Assembly: GCA_963969495.1 (NCBI GenBank)
Contig: OZ018317.1
Location: 222,716,235 to 222,780,234, forward strand
Length of the DNA: 64,000 nt
DNA from: Ceratothoa steindachneri
Lineage: Eukaryota > Arthropoda > Malacostraca > Isopoda > Cymothoidae
Direction of reading: 5' to 3'
Position numbers and translations under genes: made by a program. Positions 21,692-31,899 of the stretch are shown here, piece after piece. The notes below the pieces were generated by a model. That model did not search any database and was not told the DNA's origin. It saw only the letters and a program-made list of their open reading frames with translations. Position 1 is the stretch's first letter; each line of letters begins with the position of its first letter.

Positions 21692-21789
21692 CGGATCGTG
21701 CCCCACCTGCCTCATTCGGATCGTGCCCCCACTTGCCTCATCGTATAGTGCCCCACCTGCCTCATCGGATCGTGTCCCACTCGCCTCAT
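21692..21789. repeat. 24-25-bp minisatellite, four units
   Basis: Four consecutive copies of CGGATCGTGCCCCACCTGCCTCAT with one or two changes each (starts at 21692, 21717, 21742 and 21766). Unit lengths of 24 and 25 bp shift the reading frame between copies, so it is not a conserved protein repeat. Confidence 0.9.
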
Positions 21790-22272
21790 CGCAAGAAGAA
21801 CCTTCCTCGAAGTTATCGACCCGTAAGACTGAAACCCCCTTCATTATTAGTATTGTCAAGTTCCCACTTTTGATCTGAGCCTAGTAACATTAATCAATTA
21901 ACTCTATTTGAGAATCCCTCCTCATAATAATTATCAAGAGACTATTTTAATTTAAATAATTCACTTTTGCTTATTATTATTCTTATTTTGATCTTTGTAA
22001 ATAAAATTATATTTTTGTTGTTTCATCTTTAACTAACCTTGAACGATATTCTCGGCCTATTCAAGTAAATCTCGCCAACCATTTATGCACTCTGTCTGGT
22101 TATTAAGGATTTGAAACCCAACGCCTTAAGTTTGACCTCCTAGTCGGTCGTTAATCCCTGCGAACAGTCCTTCAACGGTTCGCGTTGCAGTAGGTGATTA
22201 AGTCCCCCTCCCTCCAGAACATAGGAATAATGTATTTTATAGAGTGGTTGTACCACGACACCTAGTATTTTT

Positions 22273-22308
22273 TTAGGTGCTCAATTCAGATTTGAATTGA
22301 GCACCTAA
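22273..22308. repeat. Perfect 15-bp hairpin
   Basis: TTAGGTGCTCAATTC (22273-22287) and its exact reverse complement (22294-22308) flank an AGATTT loop. Perfect pairing in old repeat DNA suggests recent origin or selection. Confidence 0.95.
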
Positions 22309-22481
22309 GAATGAGTCTTTCATTTCAATAATGGTTTCAACCTAATCTAAATAATTACTGTCTTGTATTTCCTAGGTCAAGTCAGGTTCTTTGGGTTCAG
22401 TGTTTCATGACATAATAAACAGGTACAGGTTCTGATTGTTAGGATTATTGATTTTATTAAAAGAGAAAGTGTTGTTATTTA

Positions 22482-22510
22482 CCGAATGTAAACATTTCGT
22501 TTACATTCGG
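22482..22510. repeat. Perfect 12-bp hairpin
   Basis: CCGAATGTAAAC (22482-22493) and its exact reverse complement (22499-22510) flank ATTTC. It lies only about 170 bp from the preceding hairpin, with unrelated arm sequence. Confidence 0.95.
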
Positions 22511-23049
22511 TTCTGCGTTTGTTGATGTTAGTCTAAATTGTCATTTAACTGTTTTAAATAAAAATAGGGTAAGTTAAATAGGATTAAATTCCAAAAATTA
22601 AATACTTATTTCACGTGGTATTTGTACGAATTAAGTTATAGTAGCCCCGTTGGATCGTTTGTTTACCTTTACAAGTCCTGGACTAGCTTGCTATTTTAGT
22701 TTTTTTTTACTTGATTTTAACTTAAAATTAATGCAAATAAATACTTGTTTGGTCTTCTGGTGTTAACTTTGACTTGAGAATTGAGGTGTGTGATTTCTGT
22801 GGGGTGTTAATGAGTGCAAGATTTTATAAATGTATCGTATGCTTGTAATGAATGAGAATGCATGAGGTTAGTGAGCGAGAAGCGTGATTGAGAAAAAGAA
22901 TCAGCGAGAAGATGGTGTTACAATTTATTTGTAAACAAATTTGTTAATATCTATCTCTTTAATTACCAGTTGCTTCCAATATTGTACAAGTATTTATCAA
23001 ATATCCTATCCGATACATAGGCATAATGGTTTGAGTCTGCTTTACATCG

Positions 23050-23380
23050 GCAGGTACAATAGTCCTTCACACCATAACGGAAAGATTAACTCAGAGGAAA
23101 ACTACAAAATTTGAGAAAACATCTCAGTAACTCTACCAGAAAACTCAAGATGGCTATACGTTGGGTGTTTCAGCTCGATAACAACTTTAAGCCTATTTCA
23201 AGGCAAAGAACTGATTGGCTCAATAGGCATCGTATTAATGTCCTCGAGTGGCTTAACTAGTCCTCAGACTTCAATCCCATGAAACATCTTTGGAAAGAGT
23301 CGAAAATCAATGTTGGAGAAAGGCAGCACTCCAATCTTACGGATTTAAAGCATATCTCCAGAGGTACAGCGTGAAGGACC
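23050..23380 (+). pseudogene. Tc1-like transposase C-terminal remnant
   Basis: Plus strand reading WVFQLDNNFKPISRQRTDWL, then NRHRINVLEW, then a stop, SSDFNPMKHLWKESK and NLTDLKHI. This matches the Tc1 pattern QQDNDPKHTSxxxxxWL...VLEWPSQSPDLNPIEHLWxELK. Between the second D and the position of the third acidic residue there are 34 residues, the DD34E spacing, but the final E is K (NPMK for NPIE). It is a cut-down, inactive fragment. Confidence 0.75.
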
Positions 23381-23387
23381 ACCGGTG

Positions 23388-24060
23388 TGTGGACACGCCC
23401 TGGCGCCCACCAACCACTACACCCCCCCCCTGCTTTTTAGGAAGGAAACCTCAAACACAAACTAGGATCTGGAGTGCCTACAGGCGAGCACCAACAGACC
23501 AGTGTCTCGGCAGCTCCCTGCAGCCGAGGATGAAGCCTGGTCGTCTCGAGCCTTTCCTTCCACCAGGATACTTCTCCCTTCGGTCAAGATACGGGTCCGG
23601 AGACTGCACACATTCCTACCCGTTTAAACCTAGTGCAGGTTTGTTGCCCTTAACTGAGGGCATCCGTCATCATCGTCCTCGATGGACTTCCCAAAGCAAG
23701 CAAGTTATAGTTTCGATAAGAGTGAGGAGGATGATGGGCAAAGTGATAGACAGTGGAAGGTGGATGAATCTTAAATTAGTTAAGGGGGTTATGCAAAGGT
23801 TTGCTTCAGGACTAAAAGGTGCAGATGATGGTGATTTCTGGATGAATGTTAATGGATTAGATAGGTGAGTAAATGTAAAATCTGTGAGACAGAGGGATAC
23901 AAAACCTATTAGTTTGAGTGATAGATTTAATTCACCGAGAGAGAAAGTGACTGAAAGTGACTGACGATTTGAAAAGACGTATTAATGAAGGTCTTGCTAG
24001 AAGGAGAGTGGCTGGTAGTATGAAGAAGGGTGAAGTTTAGTCTCTTTAGATAGATATTAA
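23388..24060 (+). other. GC-richer segment with an unassigned open frame
   Basis: 23390-23700 is GC-rich with a C-run and may be part of a SINE or LINE leader. A frame continues to 23868 (WMNVNGLDR end), but I recognise no domain. It may belong to ORF1 or the linker of the CR1-like fragment that follows. Confidence 0.3.
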
Positions 24061-24540
24061 TATTCGGAAAAAATAGGATTCTACCCTTGGGAGCCTTCTA
24101 AGGCCTACTTAGACAGACTGACGATATTGATGAACTAATGATAAGGCAAAGTTGTAAAGGTTGTAAGTATTTTGGATGTTTCGAAAATAATTTTTTGTCA
24201 ATTCGTAAATGAGCCAACATGGAGTGCCAATATATTAGATCTAGTACTTACAAACAATGATCATTTGGTTCAGAAACTGAATGAAGGGGTAGCATTGGGA
24301 AGTAGTGACCCTCTGATGGTTCGTTCAACTTAGGACTAGGGAAATATGCTGAATCAGGTTAACTGTAATGTAGAATTCAGCGCTGACAATACGAATGAGA
24401 TGTGGAATACTTTGAAGAATATATTAAGTGTAGTACCAGTGGTTTGCCAACCTTACTTTATCCAAGAGGATCCCTAACTGAATAATCAAATAGGCATAAA
24501 GGTCAGTATGCCAGGAATTATTCTGTTTTGGCACCAACCA
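24060..24540 (+). pseudogene. CR1-like LINE endonuclease fragment
   Basis: The plus strand around 24190-24330 reads NNFLSQFVNEPTWSANILD, then LVLTNNDHLVQ and GVALGSSDPLM. This matches the end of the APE endonuclease in CR1-type LINEs (V-x-EPTRGxNILDLVLTN ... LGxSDHxxI), with the catalytic H of SDH changed to P. A SINE (24545-24885) breaks it. 24900-25140 on the other side (EKKSEKMRAYRKLQ and following) may be the continuing linker. It is fragmentary and inactive. Confidence 0.65.
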
Positions 24541-24544
24541 GCGT

Positions 24545-24885
24545 TCAGGTGGAAGCCTTCGTCGCTCCGGGATTAAGGGATCTGTTCCGCGTCAGAGGTA
24601 TGTGGATAAAGATACCCATCGGCAGGATTCCTTAGGACAGAGACAGTGTGTGGGTTGTGCTGAGAAGACGGGAGAGGAAATGAAGCAGTGTTGTAATGGG
24701 CTATGTGTGTGATGAGAAATATAATATCTACCCACCTGAATACAGGGCTGAGCACTGCGCGTCCAGCAATCGGTACCTAGATCTCTACGTGCGCTGACGT
24801 AGGTGTCCGCTTTTGCCGTGATCGAACCCGGTACCGCGACGTTGAGAGACCAACGCCGTATCCACTCGGCTAGCAAGAACCTATA
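24545..24885 (-). mobile_element. tRNA-derived SINE
   Basis: On the minus strand an A-box TAGCCGAGTGGATACGGC (about 24856-24873) and a B-box CGGGTTCGATC (24820-24830) sit at tRNA spacing, with an anticodon-like stem CGTTG/CAACG around GTCTCT. A tRNA-unrelated body of about 270 bp follows on the minus strand. The pol III promoter elements look intact. It splits the CR1-like fragment, so it inserted later. I could not identify the target duplication by eye. Confidence 0.7.
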
Positions 24886-25154
24886 TATTAAGCGTAGTCC
24901 AGAAGTAATAGAATCCAATGAAGGTAATTCTGAAAAAAATGCGGGAAGCCATTTTGTTGGAATCAGGAGATATCTAGAAAAGAAATCTGAGAAGATGCGG
25001 GCATACAGGAAATTGCAGATAGAAATTACTTTTATGAATCTAAATCATTATAGATGCCAGATATTGCAAAAGTCCTGCTATAATCGTTACGATTCTCTGA
25101 ACAAACAATACAATGATAGATGTGGTGCTGTTAGACATGTAAAAAATTCTTTTA

Positions 25155-26030
25155 ACATATAAATATGTGTTAAACTTGTAATATTAATAAATTTGGCGAC
25201 CCTCGGTGGCGAGCACGCGCTCCAGGCGAGACCTGACTGCTGCGCAGACATCGCAGACGAAGTCCTTACTCATGCTAGCCCACGCACGGTTGACGGACGA
25301 CTTTAGCTCGTTGAAGTTGCTGTGATGGACCTTTCAGACCTTGCCGTCGACATGTGCTTACACGCTGTAGTCGAGGGGATCGAGTTTGACCGACTGTGGC
25401 GGCCAAAACTACTTTAACCTCAATGACCGTCCTGCTGAAAGACGTAGTCCGCCTTCTTCGTGATCCTTCTCACCCAGTGCAGTACTTTCGTGGCAAAGGT
25501 CTCCCTGTTTTCGGTCACGGTAAGCCTGTAACAAGCCGGGAACCTTATCAGGAGCATCTTCTTGCCATTCGAAGGACGACGCCAAGTATCACCACGGAGG
25601 TTAGATGCTTGGTCTTGGACACGTAGCGGACCTCACAGAAGTCCTAAACGAAGCTTACCACGCAGTTTTTCTGCTTGTTGATGATCGGATTGACCGTGAA
25701 GGTTTATTCATCAGATAAAAATGAAAATTCGATTGCCATGTCTTTTGAATTTGTTGATAAAGCTTGGACACCATAGACACTTAGATGTTCATTTTCTTCG
25801 CGAACGATGTTTATTTTGAGTTTCGGAGCTCTTTCAAAGGCCTTTTCTCACATCTAAACGGTCTTCCCCGTTCTTGAGCCTCTCCGCGACTCTGTGGACG
25901 GTCATCCGGCAGACGTTGAACCACTTGGGGATGTCAGACTTATTGTTGCCGGCGTGCAGAAGAGCTGAGATCTTGATTCCTTTCACTTCTATCTCGACAC
26001 ACCTGTATACAATGGAAAAGACGCTTTAAT
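25155..26030 (-). pseudogene. DD37D mariner-type transposase, copy 1
   Basis: Minus strand, broken by stops. In order: a helix-turn-helix region (FNVCRMTVHRVAERLKNGED, about 25945-25870), ADYVFQQDGH (catalytic block, about 25445), WPPQSVKLDPLDYSV (family WPPSSPDLNPLDYxVW, about 25410-25365), NELKSSVNRAWASMSKDF and AAVRSRLERV near 25200. It is clearly the same family as the copy at 35840-36830 but in opposite orientation. Transposases of this group cut and paste at TA. Multiple stops make it inactive. Confidence 0.75.
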
Positions 26031-26354
26031 TAAACTTGCTGGAAAAGTAGAACTTTAGGTTTGTTCGACAGAACTTTTATTATCTCACACGTAAACTTCC
26101 TAAATATTACCAATAGTGTGGTAGATTTCTAGAATAATTTACCACAAGAGGTAATATAAAGTATAGATCAAAATATCTTCAAGCGCAGGTATATGGAAGA
26201 GGGAAGGTTATTGTATATTTTTAGTCAGTCTTTTCCTGAGGTATGAATTGTATTTATTTTAATATTCATACTATTGTATAATGTAGTTGTATGGTATAGC
26301 TTTTGAGGAACCTTGAATGGCAATAACTTCAATGCGATGTGATGTACACTAACT

Positions 26355-27097
26355 CAAGCCCGTAACCACGGGGGGGCTATGGTAGTGGTGGGCTTAGCCC
26401 CCAAAATATTTAAGCATAAAATAATAGTATGATTTCAATCCCACACAAGGTAGAAGTTCTTCCTTGTTTGAAACATTACACAACAAACATGTACATTTAC
26501 TCAGATATCTTCTGAAAGAGGTTATTTTGTCTGTGGCTCCAGCTTCATATTACCCCTTTAGTTTTGTGAACTACCTAGTTGGCTTGCTAGTTGAAAGAAC
26601 TGACTGTATAGTAAAGCTCTGTAATTGTATTTTGCCCCTAGTCATTCCATAAGTTAAAATACATTCAAACTTTCTAAGAATTCATCGCCAATTCTGGAAG
26701 TCCATTCCAATAATTTTGTGGCAAACACCATTTTCACAATCCTCAAATCCCATTTGGAATTCTATTTCTCAAAATGATTATATTAAATATAATTTTATAA
26801 ATCAATTTATGATAAAAATACAAGTGTTTGTATGTATTATCATAACAAAATCCTATAATCACAACTCAAAATCTACATCTGAACTTTTCAAGTTTTGTTG
26901 GCTTGGTAGTCGCGGTACCTAATAACGAACTAGCTGGTAAGTGGCTTTTTCTTATCATTCCACTGCTAATGTTAGATATATGTAATTACGGCGAACGGAA
27001 ACCTTAAATACCAAGATGGTATTTGTAAAGAATTAGCCTCCCCCGCCTAAAATATAAATAGCTCCCCCCAAAAAATCACGGCCTGGCTACGCGCCTG
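26355..27097. mobile_element. 743-bp non-autonomous hAT element
   Basis: A perfect 8-bp duplication, CACTAACT, lies on both sides (26347-26354 and 27098-27105). The termini are inverted: CAAGCCCGTAACCA at the left and CAGGCGCGTAGCCA at the right read on the other strand (11 of 14 match, the hAT-typical CAGxGGCGTAGCCA pattern). Subterminal G/C runs (CACGGGGGGG near 26367 and its counterpart near 27050-27068) fit. The interior is AT-rich with no transposase, so it would need one from an autonomous relative. Confidence 0.9.
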
Positions 27098-27105
27098 CAC
27101 TAACT

Positions 27106-28090
27106 ATTCTTTGTATGTAGTTTGTGAAGCGATGTTTAGTTGGGGATTTACTCGGATGTCCTTAGATAGATAGGCTCCTTTGGCCTTTGTCATCCAAGAA
27201 TACGAGTATTATGTTATAATATATTTCGATTGTTAAATAATTATGATTGTTATTTATTAACTAACCTGACCTAAAGTCCGTTCACCATGCCCAAGAGCTT
27301 ACGGCTCCGCTACGCTACACCCCATGAATGTTTGGTGTGTTTTTATGAGACCCGATTTCAATGTGTCCGTAGATTTTGCATAACTCTGGTAATCATTGCT
27401 ATTTTAATTATGGTGTTTCTGACGATATTTTTAGTTAATTTTTTCTTGGTAATTATATTTTAATACTTAAAAATAGGGAGGGTTGTCTGGAATATTCTAC
27501 TTTAAAGGAAGGATTTCCAAATAAACTGTCGAGGGAAAAATAAAGAAACGCTGCTGTAAAATAACAGAGTCGTGCTTGTTCGTTATGTTAATTTAATACA
27601 TTGAACAGAATAAATTGCAACATTTTTAGTTGCATAAAGCAGTATCATCTGTTAAAAATTGCTGTAAATACAGAAGGTAAGGACGATAGGTCATCTCTTT
27701 GGTTATTAGAAATCAAGGGCAAACGGACAAACATGTAGTTAAATATTCTCAAATGGATGGGTCAACTGGCCATCTTGGCCAATTCATAGCCAAGTGGCGA
27801 GATTTTATAACTTGATTTTTCTTCTAAATAAATTAGGTTAGGTAGTATCCACCTCCTTGTAATGAGTTGGCTACAGTGAGCTGGCCTAAGCCAGATGTCT
27901 TAGACCGAATTCTCAATAACTAATATAACTCTTCTTTTTTATCAAATACTAAATTTCGCCTGCAATTTTTTAATTTAAACTGTGTCAAGCTTTTCTTCTA
28001 AGATACGAGCTAAGACTTTAATTAGAATTTAATTTTGTTGCAAAGCTTTTATACCGTACGCATTAAAACAATATAAATTTCTTGGGGGAA
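27106..28090. other. Unassigned AT-rich stretch
   Basis: No coding signal. Short matches to TTAGGT/ACCTAA occur at about 27260 and 27835 in opposite orientation and may be ends of a small repeat, but no target duplication is evident. Confidence 0.3.
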
Positions 28091-28099
28091 AAAAACAAG

Positions 28100-28310
28100 T
28101 GGTAGAAATAGACGAACCAAATTTCATCGGCGCAAATACAAAATCGGTCTGCTGAGAGGACGCGTAGGAGGGGATCTTTTCAGCGTCAGTCTAAAGGATC
28201 TTCTAGGTGTCCAGGGGGCGATCAAGATAGTGAAACCTTTGTCGAAATTATCACGAGGTACATTAGGCCAAGATCGACCCTAATAGGCGAATCATTGATA
28301 GATAGAAAAT
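28100..28310 (+). pseudogene. Merlin (IS1595/ISXO2-like) transposase fragment
   Basis: The plus strand reads VVEIDEPNF, then after a shift HRRKYKIGLLRGRVGGDLF, and in another frame SETFVEIITRYIRPRSTLIG. These match the Merlin/ISXO2 DDE domain: VEIDESxFxRRKYxRGRxxxGxWIFGG and (T)LxxIIxxYIxPGSTIxSD. The first catalytic D (EIDE) is present. The second (normally TIxSD) reads LIGES, so it is lost. The domain's C-terminal third is not found. Inactive. Confidence 0.65.
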
Positions 28311-28499
28311 GGCCTTCTCTGGTGAGGGAAGGTTTGGCGTTTGATAATAAAGTAGTTATATTTTTTTATAAATGCCTAACAAAGGTTCGCATTCGAGGCA
28401 TAAAGAACGTAAAGAAGTGTCAAGGCTTCAACGGCGAAATATGGATAGCGGAAAGCCTCTTATTTTGGATATATTTGACACGTTAGTTTTTTTAAGTCA

Positions 28500-30400
28500 C
28501 CCTCGAGCGATTGCTCTTATACATATTATGTAAATAAAGAATTAGTGAAACAATTTGGTAATAATACATTTGTATATTCATTTACTAGGTCATCCTTAAT
28601 GATTTCTAATTGGGAGGAACTGTGAATGGTTTATTTTTAAGAAACAACTTCACGACGCTATTAAAACAATAATTACTTTATTAGCAGTTATTTAAAAAGC
28701 AATATAAAAGAAACAGAAACCTACTCCTACAGGAAATTTTCTAAAGAAGTTAGTAAAAAAATGAAGTTAATAAAAACGAAAAGGTGGAGAAAGGACAAAG
28801 TTCGAGTAAACAACAGAGATGACTACTTTAGGAGAGTAGAATCTGACTTCTTCTCTTAATGACAACACAATTTTTCCCCTTAGAAATCGAGGAAACACGT
28901 CAAATTCTATATAGTTACTTTTCTCAAAAACCATAGCAACAACCACCCAAATCAGAGGGTTTTATTTTAACTTCAATCAACTTTATATTCTTGCGAGTTT
29001 CAAGAATTCGCATCGAATATTTCTTCAGACGATTTTTACTATTTTGCAGTGGCAATGGTGTGAATTGTGTAGCAGGTATAAAGGCCGTGCTACATCTAAA
29101 ACCCGAATGAATGCCACGCCTTCTATCCCACGGCAGGTACCGTGCACGGTGGTGTAAAGGGGGGCATAGAGCAACATTTCGGCACCTGACATCTCTAACC
29201 CAATACAAGCAGAAGGATATGCTGCTATACATCTTCGAGACATTTTCACTTCTATCTTTACCACTTTACAGATCTTCCTTTAAGCACTTTCCGTCGTTGC
29301 TTATGATACAATTTTAAATAAAAAAACTAGCCCCGCCCTGAACTCAATCTTTCGATCAAACGGGATTCTTGGCTATAATTGCACCTCCATTTCTGAAATT
29401 CACGTCTGCGCATTTGCGTCCGGAGGAAATTCATTAAAGCCTCAATTTATTTTCTCAATTTCTGGATGAAGCTGGAATTTATCTTATTATAAGTGCCTTA
29501 ATGTGATGGAGCCAAGAGATTAATAATTTAATAGTCATCCATGAAAAGGGCAGGAAACTTGATTTACGAGTGATTCAGCGTGGATTCTCTAATGAAAATT
29601 GACACATTCAAAGATTTAATTAAGACCTTCAAGCTAAGTACGGAGATTCGGTTAAGCTCTTCCGTTGAAGGAAAACAAAACGCTTTTAATTCGGATAAGG
29701 TCCTTTCATAAGGCTATCTTGTACTCTTATTGGTACTATTAGACTGGCCTGTTGAATTCAGCCACTGACAATAGATGAGGAATTTCATCTAGTCATTTTG
29801 GCAAAGCCCAGTAAACTAGAGTTGATCGTGGCTATACCAGAAATATTTTAAAAAGGAAAGAAACTGACGAAGGCATCTCTGACAGAGTTTTTGAAAAGAT
29901 GTTTGTAAAGAAAGTGGTGAAATTAGAGGAAGATATAATGTTGGAAGATCTATAACCAGAGTAGCTAAAGGAGGATATTTATTTATTGGTTACAGACTGG
30001 AGTCACGCAATTCTCCTGCAGCTGACTTCACTTCACAGCAACGGCCGACCCTTTGCGGGTTCCATCGCATGATAGTTTTTATATTCGCAGTTACAAGTGA
30101 CTCGAGCGTTTCCATGGGCGAACTCTGAGCCGCACACCTACGTTGCTTCTAAATCTTATCTTCTTCCTTACGGGTTTCTAAAAGAATGGCCGCACCACAC
30201 TTAAATACGGACCAAATAACTCCGAATCCAAGGACATTGCATTCCATAGCCTTTCTAATACCTCCGAAAGGTGACCGTCGACTTCTGGTGACGAGGCAAG
30301 GCGGTCTTCCCATTCTTCCGAGGGCGCGCAAATATGTGAGTCATCCGAACTGGAGTGAATTCAACGAAGACGATTAATATACTGCGGTCGTAAATAGAAC
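28500..30400. other. Unassigned stretch
   Basis: AT-rich, with a GC-richer patch at 29040-29210 (GGCAGGTACCGTGCACGGTG and others) that gives open frames on both strands but no protein I recognise. 30000-30350 also shows unassigned open frames on both strands. Confidence 0.3.
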
Positions 30401-30443
30401 TTCGCGGGATAATACATTGCGGGGCTTAATAGAAAGGAACATT

Positions 30444-30588
30444 AAGAACAAAGAGTGCGCGGACGCAAGCTCAAGAACAAAGAGTGCTCAGACGCAAGAT
30501 AAAGAACAAAGAGTGCTTGGACGCAAGATTAAGAACAAAGAGTGCGCGGACGCAAGATTAAGAACAAAGAAAACATCGACACTTAGAA
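30444..30588. repeat. 29-bp minisatellite
   Basis: Four 29-bp units (starting 30444, 30473, 30502 and 30531) of AAGAACAAAGAGTGCG plus a CGGACGCAAGATT half, followed by one decayed unit. As 29 is not a multiple of three, the frame rotates through the copies. The open frame running across it is not a credible gene. Confidence 0.95.
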
Positions 30589-30619
30589 TAAAGAATAGAC
30601 ACAATGCCGCCAGAAAGGG

Positions 30620-31890
30620 TGTATGGTGATATGGGATGAATGTTGATAGGACGTTCGTTGCATAAGTTGTCTCTCGCTAATGGCGGTCCGTTAGGTCCGC
30701 GTCCTCTTAGACGTCCAGTATTGCGGTAGATTTTGCCTGGGTTGTGCAAGTTTGGGTTTGTTGTGAATATGCCTTGACCTGTGTCTGGTTCCTGGTTGCC
30801 ACGGGTGCAGGTATCTGTGTCGAGCAGGCTGGAGCGGTGAATTAACCTGTATTTTTCGATGTGACCTCATCGGAGGCCTGGCAGGTCGACCTATATGTGA
30901 CATGTGGGGTTAGGGGGGATTGTTTTGGGTTGGAATGGCGTTTAAAGAGGTCGTTTGACCCAGAGATGGAATATATTGTTGTGTAGTTGGTGTAACAAAG
31001 AAGATAAAAATAACGATTTCTTGTAAGAGATGTAAGGGTCTTAACATCCCTTATCTCCAGCAAATGGGTCTAAGCAGGCATGATAACAAACAAGAAGTAA
31101 CAGAAGTTAAAAAGCCAAAAGAAAACGCTGAAGATTCCAGGACATAGTTCCTACAAAGGTCATCTGAACCCTTGGGGAAGAAAGAGCACCTAGACCCTTT
31201 TAGAAGATTGAGGGACAAATTTTTACACACATTCCTTTTTGTATTACTTCTTCCTTATCCATTTCATCCCCTCACAAGGAGTAAGGAAGTGTGCCCCCCC
31301 ATGTAGACTGTTGCACCTGGTGGCTGGGGGAGCGACACCCCATCCCCTGCTCCAGCGCCCGAGGAAATCTTAAAAATAGATTGAGACTATTTGGGCTTTA
31401 TTTCTTCGTGACATTTCTATTTTGCCATTTTTCTGGCACTTATTTACAAGTCTCTTTTACCTAATTTCTTGACTGAAACTAATATTGCAGGCTAGTCTAC
31501 GATCGGCTTTCATCCATTCATTCGTGATCTTGGCTGGTTTTCTTATGGTGTCTATAGTTACCCAAATTTGAATTTATTCTTGAATCCTAATGCTGACTTT
31601 TGTACTCCCACACAAAATTAATCAGCCAATCAACTATATTTGACTACCTAATTGTTGCCATAGTGATAAGTGCGGGTGAGTGGACTGCACTAACCATATT
31701 CACAGAAACCATCCCGATGAGACTATGAGCGCGGAGCGGAAATTCATGATATTGTTTGCTAATATATGATTGTTAATCACCAGAAAACTCGTGCAGTCAT
31801 GAGTGTTGTGCGCGAAAATAGCCTTTATTTTACAGAAATTGATAATAGGACTAAGGCGCCTGTAAGAACCGCATCCAGGACCACCAAGAT
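30620..31890. other. Unassigned stretch
   Basis: GC-richer at 30640-30910, then mixed. The minus-strand frames (proline/arginine-rich near 30691-30903) match nothing I know. A C-run lies at 31294-31301. Confidence 0.3.
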
Positions 31891-31899
31891 GTTCTGAGA

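Noticed and set aside
27258..27847. Inverted ACCTAACC/TTAGGTTAGG words, possibly telomere-like or MITE ends
   Set aside because: Only two short, imperfect matches and no target duplication. TTAGG occurs twice at most.
30417..30629. 70-codon plus-strand open frame
   Set aside because: It is the 29-bp minisatellite read through, with a rotating frame.
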